A stretch of 64,000 nucleotides of DNA from Hellea sp. (GCA_013002305.1 JABDKG010000053.1:79667-143666); one strand, 5' to 3'; shown: positions 32,303 through 42,121, numbered from the stretch's first letter. Numbers and translations are program-made. The notes: generated by a model not told the origin, from the sequence alone.

Positions 32303-35137
32303 TTACTCCGCTGGCTCAAGCGCGATTTGGCGATAGGCATCAAGCTCATCAGAATAAGTTTTTTGCCAATCGGATTTATGATTGGCGGGTGCAACAGCAA
32401 CTGCCGTAACTTTATATTCCGGGCAACTTGTCGCCCAATCAGCATTTTCGGTGGTCACGACATTGGCGCCTGTATCAGGATGATGAAACGTTGTGTAAAC
32501 GACGCCCGGCTGCATTCGGCTTGAAAGACGCGCGCGTAGCGTGATCTCGCCTTTGCGGGACTTTAGCGATGCCCACTGCCCGTCCTGAATGCCTTGTGCC
32601 TCAGCATCTGATGGATGTATTTCCAGCACATCTTCTTCATGCCAGTCCGAGTTTTCAGTCCGCCGGGTTTGCGCGCCGACATTATATTGCGACAGAATTC
32701 GCCCTGTGGTCAGGAGCAACGGGAACTTTCGGTTGGTTTTCTCGGTTGTCGGCACATATTCCGTAGGAATAAATTTCCCGAGTCCTCGGACGAATTCGCC
32801 GACGTGCATGACTTCTGTACCGTCTGGATTGTCTTCATTAACCGGCCATTGCAGTGAGCCTTTCTCGTCCAATAATTCAAAAGTTACATCGCGGAAGGTT
32901 GGGGTCAGCGCCGCAATTTCGTCCATGATTTGTGACGAGTTTTCAAACCCCATATCAAATCCGAGGGCTTTCCCAAGGTCCTGGGTGACTTCCCATTCGT
33001 GCTTACCAGTAGCCGGTTTCATCACAGGACGCACGCGGTTAATCCGGCGTTCAGCATTGATAAAGGTTCCGTCTTTTTCAAGGAATGAAGTTCCTGGTAA
33101 GAAGACATGTGCAAAACGCGCGGTTTCGTTGAGAAACAGATCTTGCACGATGAGAATATCAAGGGCTTTGAGAGCGGCTTCTACGTGATGTGTATTTGGA
33201 TCACTTTGGGCGACATCTTCACCCTGAATATACATGCCTTTGTAGGTGCCGTTTACAGCCTCATCAAACATATTGGGGATACGGTAGCCAGGGACGCCGT
33301 CAAGCTTGGCATTCCATTTCGATTCGAACATAGTCCGCGTGGCATCATCAGAGACAGGTCGGTAGCCAGAGAATTCGTGCGGGAAAGATCCCATATCACA
33401 GGAACCTTGAACATTATTCTGGCCGCGCATTGGGTTCACGCCCACGCCAGGACGACCAATATTGCCGGTTGCCATAGCGAGATTGGCCATGCCCATCACC
33501 ATGGTTGAGCCTTGCGAATGCTCTGTGACGCCGAGGCCATAGTAGATCGCCGAATTATTGTTGGTCGCGTACATGCGGGCAGCCGCGATCAAGTCATCTT
33601 TCGGGACGCCTGTTATTTCAGACACGTTTTCGGGCGAGTTGGCCGCGTTCAGTATCGTATTTTTCCAGTCCTTGAAATTTTCAGTCCGAGCTTTGATGAA
33701 ATCTTCGTCGATCAGGCCTTCTTTGACAGCGACATAGGCAAAACCATTGATCAAAGCGACATTTGTGCCGGGCCGTAGCGGCAAATGGTAATCTGCCTTA
33801 ATATGTGGTGTCCGTACGAGCTCAATCGCGCGCGGATCCGCTATAATCAGTTTGGCCCCCTGACGTAGACGGCGTTTCATTTGTGACCCAAAAACCGGAT
33901 GGGCATCTGTCGGGTTAGACCCAATAATGACGATACAGTCGGCTTCCATAACGCTATCAAAATTTTGCGTGCCGGCAGATTCCCCATAGGTTTGTTTGAG
34001 GCCATAGCCGGTCGGCGAATGACAAACACGGGCACAGGTATCGACATTATTATTGCCAAAGCCCTGACGCACGAGGCGCTGAACGAGCCAAACTTCTTCA
34101 TTGGTACAGCGGCTGGACGTGATACCGCCAACCGCTTTGACGCCGTATTTAGCCTGCGCGGCTTTGAGCTTATCGGCCGAAAACTTAAACGCCTCTTCCC
34201 AGCTGACTTCCTGCCAGGGATCGGTAATATTTTCGCGTATCATCGGCTTGGTGATACGGTCCTGGTGGGTGGCGTAACCAAAAGCAAAACGGCCCTTTAC
34301 GCAGCTATGTCCATGATTAGCCTTGCCGTCTTTTTGCGGCACCATGCGGATGACTTTATCGCCTTTCATTTCGGCTTTAAACGAACAGCCAACGCCGCAA
34401 TAAGCGCAGGTCGTTAGTACTGTCCGGTCTGGCACGCCGTGATCCACAACCGATTTCTCTTGGAGCGTTGCGGTGGGGCAGGCCTGTACACAAGCACCGC
34501 AAGACACGCATTCGCTCTCCATAAAGCTTTCGCCCATGGATGCTGCTACTTTGGACTTAAAGCCTCGCCCTTCAATGGTCAGGGCCAAAGTTCCCTGCAC
34601 TTCATCACAAGCCCGCACGCAGCGCGAACAGGCAATACATTTACTGGCTTCAAACTGAAAATAAGGATTGGACGTATCGGTAGGCGCGTCAAAATGATTG
34701 GCGCCGTCATAGCCATAACGGACTTCGCGCAGGCCAACCTGTCCGGCGACATCCTGAAGTTCACAATCACCATTATCCGAGCAGGTCAAGCAATCCAGTG
34801 GGTGATCGGAAATATAAAGTTCCATCACACCTTTGCGAATTTTAGCGATATCGTCGTCTTGCGTTGTAACTTTCATGCCCTCTGAAACGGGTATTGTACA
34901 ACTCGCCGGTGTGCCTTTTCGGCCATCGACCTTGCAAACACACATACGGCAGGACCCAAACGCATCGAGACTATCGGTGGCGCAAAGTTTTGGGATGGGA
35001 ATACCGGCCTCTGCGGCGGCCCGCATAACCGATGTGCCTTCAGCAACTGTCACGTCGTGACCATCGATCTCGAGTGTCACTTCTTTGTCGGATTTGACCG
35101 CCGGCGTTCCGTAATCTTTTTCGACTAGTAAGGTCAT
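32303..35137 (-). CDS. fdsA: NAD-dependent molybdenum formate dehydrogenase alpha subunit
   Basis: This 944-residue protein begins with a [2Fe-2S] domain (C52, C63, C66, C80), then a His-Cys [4Fe-4S] site (HPLDCLTCSDNGDC), two ferredoxin-type clusters (CIACSRC and CVSCGACVQACP) and the molybdopterin domain cluster (CAYCGVGC). The molybdenum ligand is cysteine, C372 in RVCHSPT with H373 after it, so it is not a selenoprotein. The C-terminal MGD-binding domain carries QYNVGAQTRRT. It oxidises formate to CO2 in the cytoplasm with electrons to NAD+ through FdsB. The Fds type is relatively O2 tolerant. Genes run fdsG-fdsB-fdsA-fdhD. Confidence 0.95.
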   Translation of the reverse strand: MTLLVEKDYGTPAVKSDKEVTLEIDGHDVTVAEGTSVMRAAAEAGIPIPKLCATDSLDAFGSCRMCVCKVDGRKGTPASCTIPVSEGMKVTTQDDDIAKIRKGVMELYISDHPLDCLTCSDNGDCELQDVAGQVGLREVRYGYDGANHFDAPTDTSNPYFQFEASKCIACSRCVRACDEVQGTLALTIEGRGFKSKVAASMGESFMESECVSCGACVQACPTATLQEKSVVDHGVPDRTVLTTCAYCGVGCSFKAEMKGDKVIRMVPQKDGKANHGHSCVKGRFAFGYATHQDRITKPMIRENITDPWQEVSWEEAFKFSADKLKAAQAKYGVKAVGGITSSRCTNEEVWLVQRLVRQGFGNNNVDTCARVCHSPTGYGLKQTYGESAGTQNFDSVMEADCIVIIGSNPTDAHPVFGSQMKRRLRQGAKLIIADPRAIELVRTPHIKADYHLPLRPGTNVALINGFAYVAVKEGLIDEDFIKARTENFKDWKNTILNAANSPENVSEITGVPKDDLIAAARMYATNNNSAIYYGLGVTEHSQGSTMVMGMANLAMATGNIGRPGVGVNPMRGQNNVQGSCDMGSFPHEFSGYRPVSDDATRTMFESKWNAKLDGVPGYRIPNMFDEAVNGTYKGMYIQGEDVAQSDPNTHHVEAALKALDILIVQDLFLNETARFAHVFLPGTSFLEKDGTFINAERRINRVRPVMKPATGKHEWEVTQDLGKALGFDMGFENSSQIMDEIAALTPTFRDVTFELLDEKGSLQWPVNEDNPDGTEVMHVGEFVRGLGKFIPTEYVPTTEKTNRKFPLLLTTGRILSQYNVGAQTRRTENSDWHEEDVLEIHPSDAEAQGIQDGQWASLKSRKGEITLRARLSSRMQPGVVYTTFHHPDTGANVVTTENADWATSCPEYKVTAVAVAPANHKSDWQKTYSDELDAYRQIALEPAE

Positions 35138-35140
35138 AAT

Positions 35141-36679
35141 CTACTCCGCCGCCGCTTTGGCCGTTCCCATAAAGTCTGCCGGGAATTGTTTTAGTGCTGA
35201 TCGTACTGGCATGGGGGTCAAGCCGCCCATAGCGCATAAAGAGGCTGTCTCCATAAGATCGCACAAATCTTCTAAAACTTCCACATTTTTACTCTGTTCC
35301 TCGCCGCGCATGATTTTCTCGATGGTTTCCTTGCCGCGCACGGCGCCGATCCGGCACGGCGTACACTTGCCGCAACTTTCTATTTCGCAGAACTCCATGG
35401 CGTAACGCGCCATCTCGCCCATATTGGTTGCGTCATTAAACACAACGAGACCACCATGCCCCATCATCGCGCCGCGCTGGGCCATACTTTCATAGCCCAT
35501 ATCCATATCGAATTCCGACGCGGCCACAAATGACCCAAGAGGTCCGCCCGCCTGCACGGCCTTAATATCCCGACCAGATCGCGTTCCGCCGCCAAAGTCA
35601 TAGAGCAGTTCATACATGGAAACGCCAAAGGCTTTTTCGACCAGTCCGCCGCAGGCAATATCACCGGCGAGCTGAAATGGCTGTGTTCCGAGTGAGCGCC
35701 CCTGCCCGAAATCAGCATAGGCTTTTGCGCCTTCAGACAGAATGTACGGCACAGCCGCTAATGTCAGGACATTATTGACGATAGTGGGTTTGTCGAACAG
35801 GCCTGATATCGCTGGGATCGGTGGCTTAACCTTCACCTCCCCCCGCTTGCCCTCAAGGCTTTCAAGCATTGAGCTTTCTTCGCCGCATATATAGGCCCCT
35901 GCGCCCATACGGAGGTGAAGCTTAAACCGTGGAGAGCCGTCATCATTCCAGCCAAAAAACCCGGCATCTTCCCAATTCTTGATCGCCTGGCGCAGTGTGG
36001 TCGCTGCATGCGGATACTCAGAACGCAGATAGATATATCCAATGCTCGCCCCAATGGCGAGGCTGGCAATAACCATACCCTCGATAAGCGCATAAGGGTC
36101 ACCTTCCATCAACATCCGGTCGGCAAAAGTTCCGCTATCGCCCTCATCGGCGTTGCAACAGAGATATTTTTGATCCGCCTCTTGCGCCAAAGCCGTATGC
36201 CATTTGATGCCGGTCGGGAAGCCCGCTCCCCCGCGGCCTCGTAGTCCCGACTCTTTGACCTGATCGACAATCGCCTGAGCATCCATTTTGAGCGCTTTTC
36301 CCAGACCAACCAATCCGCCATTAGCCTCATAGGCTTTAAGGCAAAGCGGATCGGTTACACCAACCCGCGCAAACGTCAGACGTTCCTGATTGGCCAGATA
36401 TGGCATTTCCTCAGTCGGGCCATGACATAACGGTAAATCTTTGCCTTCCAGCATCCCTCCACCAACTAACCCTTGAACATCGCCAGCGGTCACTGGACCA
36501 TAAGCCACGCGGCCTTTATCTGTTTCGACCTCAACCAACGGCTCAAGCCACAACATGCCTCGTGATCCATTGCGGATGATGGTCGCGTCCGGCGCAGCTT
36601 TTGCTATGGCGTTAGCAACATCGTTCGCGCCCATTGACAAGGCGGCTGCATCGCAAGGTACATAAATCGTTACGCTCAT
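35141..36679 (-). CDS. fdsB: Formate dehydrogenase beta subunit (NuoF-like, FMN/NAD)
   Basis: This 512-residue protein has the FMN/NADH glycine-rich loop LRGRGGAGFPTGIKW (about residues 146-160), a second YICGEESSMLESLEG and the C-terminal [4Fe-4S] motif ESCGKCTPCRIG. The N-terminal 100 residues form the thioredoxin-like domain usual in FdsB. It hands electrons from FdsA to NAD+. It overlaps fdsG by four bases. A complex I subunit is excluded because of its gene order with fdsA and fdhD and the absence of other nuo genes. Confidence 0.94.
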   Translation of the reverse strand: MSVTIYVPCDAAALSMGANDVANAIAKAAPDATIIRNGSRGMLWLEPLVEVETDKGRVAYGPVTAGDVQGLVGGGMLEGKDLPLCHGPTEEMPYLANQERLTFARVGVTDPLCLKAYEANGGLVGLGKALKMDAQAIVDQVKESGLRGRGGAGFPTGIKWHTALAQEADQKYLCCNADEGDSGTFADRMLMEGDPYALIEGMVIASLAIGASIGYIYLRSEYPHAATTLRQAIKNWEDAGFFGWNDDGSPRFKLHLRMGAGAYICGEESSMLESLEGKRGEVKVKPPIPAISGLFDKPTIVNNVLTLAAVPYILSEGAKAYADFGQGRSLGTQPFQLAGDIACGGLVEKAFGVSMYELLYDFGGGTRSGRDIKAVQAGGPLGSFVAASEFDMDMGYESMAQRGAMMGHGGLVVFNDATNMGEMARYAMEFCEIESCGKCTPCRIGAVRGKETIEKIMRGEEQSKNVEVLEDLCDLMETASLCAMGGLTPMPVRSALKQFPADFMGTAKAAAE

Positions 36680-37155
36680 GAGGATTGCTCCTTATGCGCC
36701 GCTGAAATGGCTTTTAAGCGGTCCAGATCAACCCGGCCGTAGAGGTCTTCATCAATCATGATTGCAGGGCCTAGCGCGCAATTACCTAAGCAATAAGTAG
36801 CCTCGAGTTTAACAGCGACAGACTTCTCATCTAATTTGGTTTTGAAATGGCGTTCAGCACCCGCAATCAGATCATTTGCACCCACGGCCTGACAGGCTTC
36901 GGCTCGGCAGATTTTGATCGTCTGCATGGCGCCTTTTTCACGTTTATAGTCATGGTAGAACGAGACGACGCCGTGGATTTCCGCGCGTGAGATATTGAGT
37001 GAATAGGCAATGGTCCTAAGCGCGGCGTCTGTCAGATGGCCATGGGCGGCCTGAACGCCGTGAAGAATCTCCAATAGCTCTTGTGGGCGATCTCCATGAT
37101 CGCGACAAATCTCACGTGCCTGTGCATCTTCAATTGTATTCAATAAAGTCGCCAT
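36676..37155 (-). CDS. fdsG: Formate dehydrogenase gamma subunit (NuoE-like [2Fe-2S])
   Basis: This 159-residue protein has the NuoE fold with cluster ligands C83, C88 (CRAEACQ), C122 and C126 (YCLGNC). The preceding HGVVSFYHDY is typical. It is first in the fds operon, with 115 bp to the upstream Rieske gene on the same strand, so a promoter probably lies in 37156-37270. I see no clear operator there. GTATTAGTG at 37230-37238 matches the complement of part of the direct repeat at the fhs promoter, but in opposite orientation to the gene, so it is weak. Confidence 0.94.
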   Translation of the reverse strand: MATLLNTIEDAQAREICRDHGDRPQELLEILHGVQAAHGHLTDAALRTIAYSLNISRAEIHGVVSFYHDYKREKGAMQTIKICRAEACQAVGANDLIAGAERHFKTKLDEKSVAVKLEATYCLGNCALGPAIMIDEDLYGRVDLDRLKAISAAHKEQSS

Positions 37156-37270
37156 CGACTCTCCCCAAGGCGTCCGTTCTCAAGCGGCATTAAAGGCCTT
37201 GTTTAAGTAGGTTCAAGTAATATCACATTGTATTAGTGTTCGCTATACTGAGCAAAAGTGATTGATATAG

Positions 37271-38398
37271 CTACGCCGTAAGTTGACGGGCTACCCAATG
37301 ATGAAATTTGTGGGTTGGGCCGTCCATTACTGGTGAAAACTTACCTCCGTCAAACTGGATGCCGTGCCGTCCTTTTTGCATACCTTCGACGACGCCAATA
37401 TCTTCTGCAAATACGCCCTGCCAGATACGGGCATTTTCTTTGAGCATGTCTTGATTTTGAGGGCTATCAATATCCTCAGTGGCATAAAACAAGGCGACGC
37501 GCTCCAGAGTTTTCTCCGGACCTTGGGGCATCAACAGCATGGCAAATGCATGGTCGCGATGGACACCGAATAAAACATTCGGGAAGTAGGAAATATATTC
37601 CGACTGCGAATTCCATATGTCAGAAAGGTTCTCGAAGTCTTTGAATTGTTTTCCTTTTTCATTCGTAAGTTGGCGATAATTTTCACTTCCTTGTCCAGCG
37701 TAACTGGCATGTTCGATAGGATAGTGAGCATCAATCGGCGAGATTTCATTGAGCTCCGGATGGATCCACGGCAGATGATAGGACTCGCAGTAATTTTCGA
37801 CCGCTAGTTTCCAGTTTGTTTTAAGCAACATATCGAACTGACTTGCCTCCCCGCCCAAATGGTAGGGTTGATCAAACTCGGCCCAGCGTTTTACGAGATG
37901 TTCATGAGCTATCTCAAATGCAGGCGCGTCGCCCGATATATTGACAAAGACAACGCCTTGCCAAACATGAGCCCGAACCTCAAATAGGCCTAATTCATCG
38001 GGACAAATATTTTTATGATCGTCAACGCCAATGCCTCCGACAGAGGGGGTTCGAACGAGATTACCGTCGTAATCGTAACTCCAGCTGTGATACGGGCAGC
38101 GGATCGGGCCGCGAAGATGACATGGCTCATCGACTAGAATCATTCCGCGGTGCCGACAGGTATTTTGAAAAACCCTTAGTTCGCTTGCCTTATTGCACAC
38201 TAATAATAAAGGCATGCCAAGGAACTCGACCGGACAAACATCTCCCGGCTCGGCAACATCACTGATAAATCCAACTCCTGCCCAATTCGGGAAGAAAACC
38301 TTGTCCCGTTCGATTTTGAAATGATCCTGAGAAATATAACAGTCATTCGGAAGACCACGCGCATCTTCAATAGGCTTTAAGACCGATTGTAAATCCAC
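37271..38398 (-). CDS. Rieske oxygenase alpha subunit, quaternary-amine type (GbcA/CntA-like)
   Basis: This 375-residue protein has a Rieske [2Fe-2S] site C81-x-H83...C101-x-x-H104 and a mononuclear iron site H208, H213 and probably D333. The bridging residue before the first iron His is Glu (E205 in VENYCESYH), not the Asp of aromatic dioxygenases. Glu here is typical of carnitine and betaine oxygenases, so it most likely N-demethylates glycine betaine, proline betaine or carnitine with O2. No reductase gene is present in the window. The GTG start follows AAGGAGGA. The LysR gene is upstream on the same strand and may control it. Confidence 0.82.
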   Translation of the reverse strand: MDLQSVLKPIEDARGLPNDCYISQDHFKIERDKVFFPNWAGVGFISDVAEPGDVCPVEFLGMPLLLVCNKASELRVFQNTCRHRGMILVDEPCHLRGPIRCPYHSWSYDYDGNLVRTPSVGGIGVDDHKNICPDELGLFEVRAHVWQGVVFVNISGDAPAFEIAHEHLVKRWAEFDQPYHLGGEASQFDMLLKTNWKLAVENYCESYHLPWIHPELNEISPIDAHYPIEHASYAGQGSENYRQLTNEKGKQFKDFENLSDIWNSQSEYISYFPNVLFGVHRDHAFAMLLMPQGPEKTLERVALFYATEDIDSPQNQDMLKENARIWQGVFAEDIGVVEGMQKGRHGIQFDGGKFSPVMDGPTHKFHHWVARQLTA

Positions 38399-38509
38399 GC
38401 TAGTCCTCCTTTTTCACTTTGCATAAATTAGCAATGCAGGAAAATGCAAATAGCAAAATCGCTCATAAGCGTATGTTTTAAGGCAAGATAAGGCGGGTTT
38501 ATCCTGTCC

Positions 38510-39484
38510 CTAAATCTCTTCGTCGTCCCATTTGAACATATCTTCGATCCACGGCACCTTATCGTAAAGCACCGGAACGCATTCTTCGCGCAAAATCCGC
38601 CGCGATTCTGCTGCGAGCTCTTTTGGGATTTCTCCCAGCGACCCTTCGCGCGCTAATAAATCAAATTGACGGCTGAAGCTGCCGCGCGTGATCGGCCGGA
38701 TTTGTATCTGATCGAGCACATCGGGTTTTTCCAGCAAACATAGCGGTGTCGTAACTCCCCACCCGGCACCTCTGGCGACTGCGGTAGCTTGTGCCGGAGC
38801 GCGGTCAAATTCAGCGACATCGGGGAATTTAACGCGAAGGCGATTTAGCTGACGCTCAATTCGCAGTCCCATAGCAGACCGCAGAGATATCCGCAGAAAA
38901 GAAAGGTCTTCTTTGACACCCGTATGAAGATCCGTATCGCCTTTATAGTCTTTTGGGAAAATCAGGACATAGGGTTCTTGGAAAACGCGGTGACGCTCTA
39001 TGCCCGCAATGTCTTCCATGACATTACTGCTTGAGAAAACAACATCAATATTATGGGCTAGAAAATCGGCACGATGAAACGGCGATAGACCGCTCCAAAA
39101 TCGCCAATATCCGGACAAATCGTTGAGTTTTACGTATAATAATGGGCCCAGAGCCGCGGATAAACTATCTGACATGGCTACCGTTAATGAAGCCAAGCGC
39201 CGGCGTTCTTGAGTTTGAGTTTCACGCAGCGCTTCTTTGGTATCTTTAAGAATCTGCCGTACGCGCTCGAGTAATATGCGCCCAGCGGTGGTTAATACAA
39301 TCGGCCGAACCGATCGATCAAACAGCTTCACACCGATTCCATCCTCAAGACCGGCGATGATTTGCGAGACAGCCGACTGAGTCATACGCAGGACTTTTGC
39401 GCTCTGCGTCATGCCGCTTTGTTCAGCAGTTACAACGAAAACCTCTAACGATCGAAGATCGAAATGATTAGGAATTTTGTTCAT
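38510..39484 (-). CDS. LysR-family transcriptional regulator
   Basis: This 324-residue regulator has the N-terminal winged helix (LRSLEVFVVTAEQSGMTQSA and LRMTQSAVSQIIAGLE, about residues 9-45) and a periplasmic-binding-like effector domain. The frame is open to 39568, but ATG 39484 gives the standard LysR N-terminus. It is divergent from the DAO oxidoreductase gene at 39631, a usual arrangement for LysR autoregulation. It also lies upstream of the Rieske oxygenase on the same strand. Its effector is unknown. In the divergent region I see no convincing T-N11-A site. Confidence 0.85.
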   Translation of the reverse strand: MNKIPNHFDLRSLEVFVVTAEQSGMTQSAKVLRMTQSAVSQIIAGLEDGIGVKLFDRSVRPIVLTTAGRILLERVRQILKDTKEALRETQTQERRRLASLTVAMSDSLSAALGPLLYVKLNDLSGYWRFWSGLSPFHRADFLAHNIDVVFSSSNVMEDIAGIERHRVFQEPYVLIFPKDYKGDTDLHTGVKEDLSFLRISLRSAMGLRIERQLNRLRVKFPDVAEFDRAPAQATAVARGAGWGVTTPLCLLEKPDVLDQIQIRPITRGSFSRQFDLLAREGSLGEIPKELAAESRRILREECVPVLYDKVPWIEDMFKWDDEEI

Positions 39485-39630
39485 CGGGGGCACTCGGTGA
39501 CGAATATTATTAGGACAGCTTATCATAACGGTTTGACATTGAAAACCATATGAATCGCGATACACCATTAAAATCTACAATAATATAAGCTACAGCGACG
39601 TCAGCATTAGTATAACTGGAGTCGTTGAGC

Positions 39631-40980
39631 ATGGCTTTTCCGACAGACTGTAAATATGTGATTATTGGCGCTGGAATTCATGGTCTTTCGACGGCATACC
39701 ATCTCGCTTTAGAACTTAAATCCTCCGGTAAGGGCTGCGGTGACGACATCATTGTCCTTGATAAGGGCGGAATCGCTTCCGGTGCTAGCGGTATAGCCTG
39801 CGGCGTAGTTCGCAATAATTATTACCAGCCCGCGATGCGCGAATTGATGGCGCACTCCGTCAATGTCTGGGAAAGCGATCCGGAAAGCTATTCCTATCAC
39901 CCCGTTGGATATATGCAGATTTCCTGCGAGAGCATGCATGAAGATGTCTCTTCAATCTACCAGCAACAGCAAGCGATCGGCTATGACAGCGCGTTTATCG
40001 ACGGCGAGGCTGATTGCAAGAGCTACATGAGGGCACTTTTTTCCGACTGGCAAGCCGGTAACATCACTTCCGTTTTGCACGAGAAAAAAGGCGGCTATGC
40101 CAATAATACCAAATCCATCTACGGCCTCGCCGGAAAAGCCGAAGCCGAAGGCGTTCGCATCATTACAGGCGTCGAGGTAAAGGGCTTTAACCGCGTCAAT
40201 GGTTCGTCCTCTGCCGTTCGAAGCGTCGAAACTAATCGCGGCACGCTCGGATGTGACTATGTCATCGCCGGCGTCGGGCCTTGGGTCCGCGATGTTTGGA
40301 ATATGCTGGAACTTCCCAAGCAAATTTCTGTCAAAAGCACTGACGGCATCGTCCACGACAATGTAGATATGTGGAAATATTGGCAGCTTGAAGAAGGCGT
40401 TCTTAATGTCGAGCCCGGCGAGTTTCTCACGAATGATGGACGGCAGCCTCCGGTCATGCATGTCGACACAGATGCCCCGCTGTTATCGACGGTCGACGGA
40501 TCCGTAATCGAAGATGGCGACATTTGGGGGCTTTATTACAAGCCGGATTTTCATTTCGGAGGCATTCAGGGCGGGGCTATGCCCTACCCGGTTGAAACCC
40601 CGGTCGAAGAACTTCAGCTTGATCCCTATGGCCCAGCTAGCCCGGAATGGATTTCCTCGCCGGAATTTGCCCATATGTGGGTCTCAGCGTTGGCACATTG
40701 CCACAAGCGCTTTGAAGGCACGATGGGAAAATACCACAAAGAACCGTCTGGCGGCGTCGGTTGCTTCACGCCTGATAGCTTTCCGGTCTTCGATGAGTTT
40801 TGCGAAAATGTTTATATTATCGCTGACTCTAATCATGGTTATAAGATGCTAGGCGTTGGCAAATTAGTTGCCGAGCATATTATGGGCGAAACGTCGGCTT
40901 TTCTAAAGCCTTTTCGATTCTCAAGATATGCGGAAGGCGATTTGCACCCGACATCTAACAGTCCCTTCCCCTGGAGCTAA
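39631..40980 (+). CDS. FAD-dependent DAO-family oxidoreductase, SoxB-like
   Basis: This 449-residue protein has the dinucleotide motif YVIIGAGIHGLSTAYHLA at about residues 8-25, DKGGIASGASGIACGVVRNN as the FAD-ribose region, and a C-terminal DSNHGYKMLGVGK. This matches the DAO family of secondary amine oxidases (sarcosine oxidase beta or glycine oxidase relatives). ATG 39631 follows GGAG by nine bases; the frame extends to a TTG six bases upstream. It is 25 bases upstream of the DmdA-like gene and probably co-transcribed. A substrate such as a methylated amino acid is probable, but it could also process a product of the next enzyme. Confidence 0.82.
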   Translation: MAFPTDCKYVIIGAGIHGLSTAYHLALELKSSGKGCGDDIIVLDKGGIASGASGIACGVVRNNYYQPAMRELMAHSVNVWESDPESYSYHPVGYMQISCESMHEDVSSIYQQQQAIGYDSAFIDGEADCKSYMRALFSDWQAGNITSVLHEKKGGYANNTKSIYGLAGKAEAEGVRIITGVEVKGFNRVNGSSSAVRSVETNRGTLGCDYVIAGVGPWVRDVWNMLELPKQISVKSTDGIVHDNVDMWKYWQLEEGVLNVEPGEFLTNDGRQPPVMHVDTDAPLLSTVDGSVIEDGDIWGLYYKPDFHFGGIQGGAMPYPVETPVEELQLDPYGPASPEWISSPEFAHMWVSALAHCHKRFEGTMGKYHKEPSGGVGCFTPDSFPVFDEFCENVYIIADSNHGYKMLGVGKLVAEHIMGETSAFLKPFRFSRYAEGDLHPTSNSPFPWS

Positions 40981-41005
40981 CATCCAAGGAAAATCCGGAG
41001 CCAAT

Positions 41006-42121
41006 ATGAGCCAGACTCCCATCCTATCTGCCTCGCGCAGAATCCGCTCAACACCGTTTACGCGCCGCGTTACAGAACATGGTGTCAAAGGCTATACGGT
41101 CTATAACCGAATGCTCTTGCCGACTTTATTTGAAAGCGCGGAAGCGGATTATCACCACCTCAAGAAACATGTTCAGGTCTGGGATGTCGCGTGTGAGCGC
41201 CAGGTCGAAGTCAACGGACCGGACGCGCAGTCTCTGATGCAATCGATAACGCCGCGCAATCTTGGCAAAATGAAAGATGATCAATGCTATTATATCCCGG
41301 TCGTCGATGACAAAGGCGGCATGCTCAATGACCCTGTTGCGGTCAAACACGCGGATAATCGTTGGTGGATTTCGATTGCGGATTCTGATTTGCTTTACTG
41401 GATTAAAGGGCTTGCTTTGGGAAAAGGCCTCAATGTCGATATTTTTGAGCCGGATGTATCGCCGCTTGGTGTACAAGGTCCAAAGTCCGAGGATCTAATG
41501 GCTAGAGTCGTTGGCGAAGACATTCGCAATCTCAGTTTCTTCCGGCATAGGACCTATCGATTTGGCGATCAGAATTTCCTGGTTGCGCGCTCGGGATATT
41601 CAAAACAAGGCGGATTTGAAATTTATGTCGACGGGTCAGAGCATGGCGAGATGATTTGGGATATGTTGTTCGAAGCTGGAGAAGAGTTTCAAGTTCGAGC
41701 CGGGTGCCCCAATTTAATTGAACGAATTGAAGGCGGGCTTATATCTTATGGTAACGATATGACCCGAGAGAATTCTCCGATCGAATGCGGGCTTGTCAAG
41801 TTTTGCCATACAAGCGCCATGGCCGACTGTATCGGCGGCGACGTGTTGATGGCCGAAAAGAAAAACGGTCCAAAACAGATCATCCGCGGCATCAAAATCG
41901 AGGGGGACGCGGTGCCGTCTTGCCACGGCCCGTGGCCGATCATTGACGCGTCCGGCGCCAAGATTGGGCAAGTCACCTCTGCGGCCTGGTCTCCGGATTT
42001 CGGTACAAATGTCGCCATAGGAATGGTCGACAGGGATCATTGGGATATAGGCAACCAAGTGTCGGTGCAGGCACCTGATCGCAACCGAAATGCGACGATT
42101 ACATTTCTCCCGTTTGAGTAA
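41006..42121 (+). CDS. dmdA: GcvT-family THF methyltransferase, DmdA-like (DMSP demethylase candidate)
   Basis: This 371-residue protein has the GcvT fold with stretches typical of DMSP demethylase as I remember them: RSTPFTRRV near the N-terminus, HVQVWDVACERQVEV, SISDS-like IADSDLLYWIKGLALG, FEPDVSPLGVQGPK, RSGYSKQGGFEIYV and NLIERIEGGLISYGNDMT. The length equals DmdA (about 365-370). DmdA removes a methyl from DMSP to THF, giving 5-methyl-THF and methylmercaptopropionate. ATG 41006 follows GGAG by five bases. The product would feed the MetVF-Fhs branch. Other GcvT paralogues can look similar, so a phylogeny is needed to exclude a non-DMSP substrate. Confidence 0.72.
   Translation: MSQTPILSASRRIRSTPFTRRVTEHGVKGYTVYNRMLLPTLFESAEADYHHLKKHVQVWDVACERQVEVNGPDAQSLMQSITPRNLGKMKDDQCYYIPVVDDKGGMLNDPVAVKHADNRWWISIADSDLLYWIKGLALGKGLNVDIFEPDVSPLGVQGPKSEDLMARVVGEDIRNLSFFRHRTYRFGDQNFLVARSGYSKQGGFEIYVDGSEHGEMIWDMLFEAGEEFQVRAGCPNLIERIEGGLISYGNDMTRENSPIECGLVKFCHTSAMADCIGGDVLMAEKKNGPKQIIRGIKIEGDAVPSCHGPWPIIDASGAKIGQVTSAAWSPDFGTNVAIGMVDRDHWDIGNQVSVQAPDRNRNATITFLPFE

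Noticed and set aside
32303..35137. Selenocysteine formate dehydrogenase
   Set aside because: The molybdenum ligand position is a normal Cys codon in RVCHSPT and there is no in-frame TGA.
32303..37155. Complex I (nuoEFG) genes
   Set aside because: The gene order G-B-A followed by fdhD, and the molybdopterin domain in the alpha subunit, identify Fds formate dehydrogenase.
39517..39591. AGCTTAT/ATAAGCT inverted arms upstream of the LysR gene
   Set aside because: The arms are only 7 bp and 61 bp apart, which is expected by chance in AT-rich intergenic DNA.
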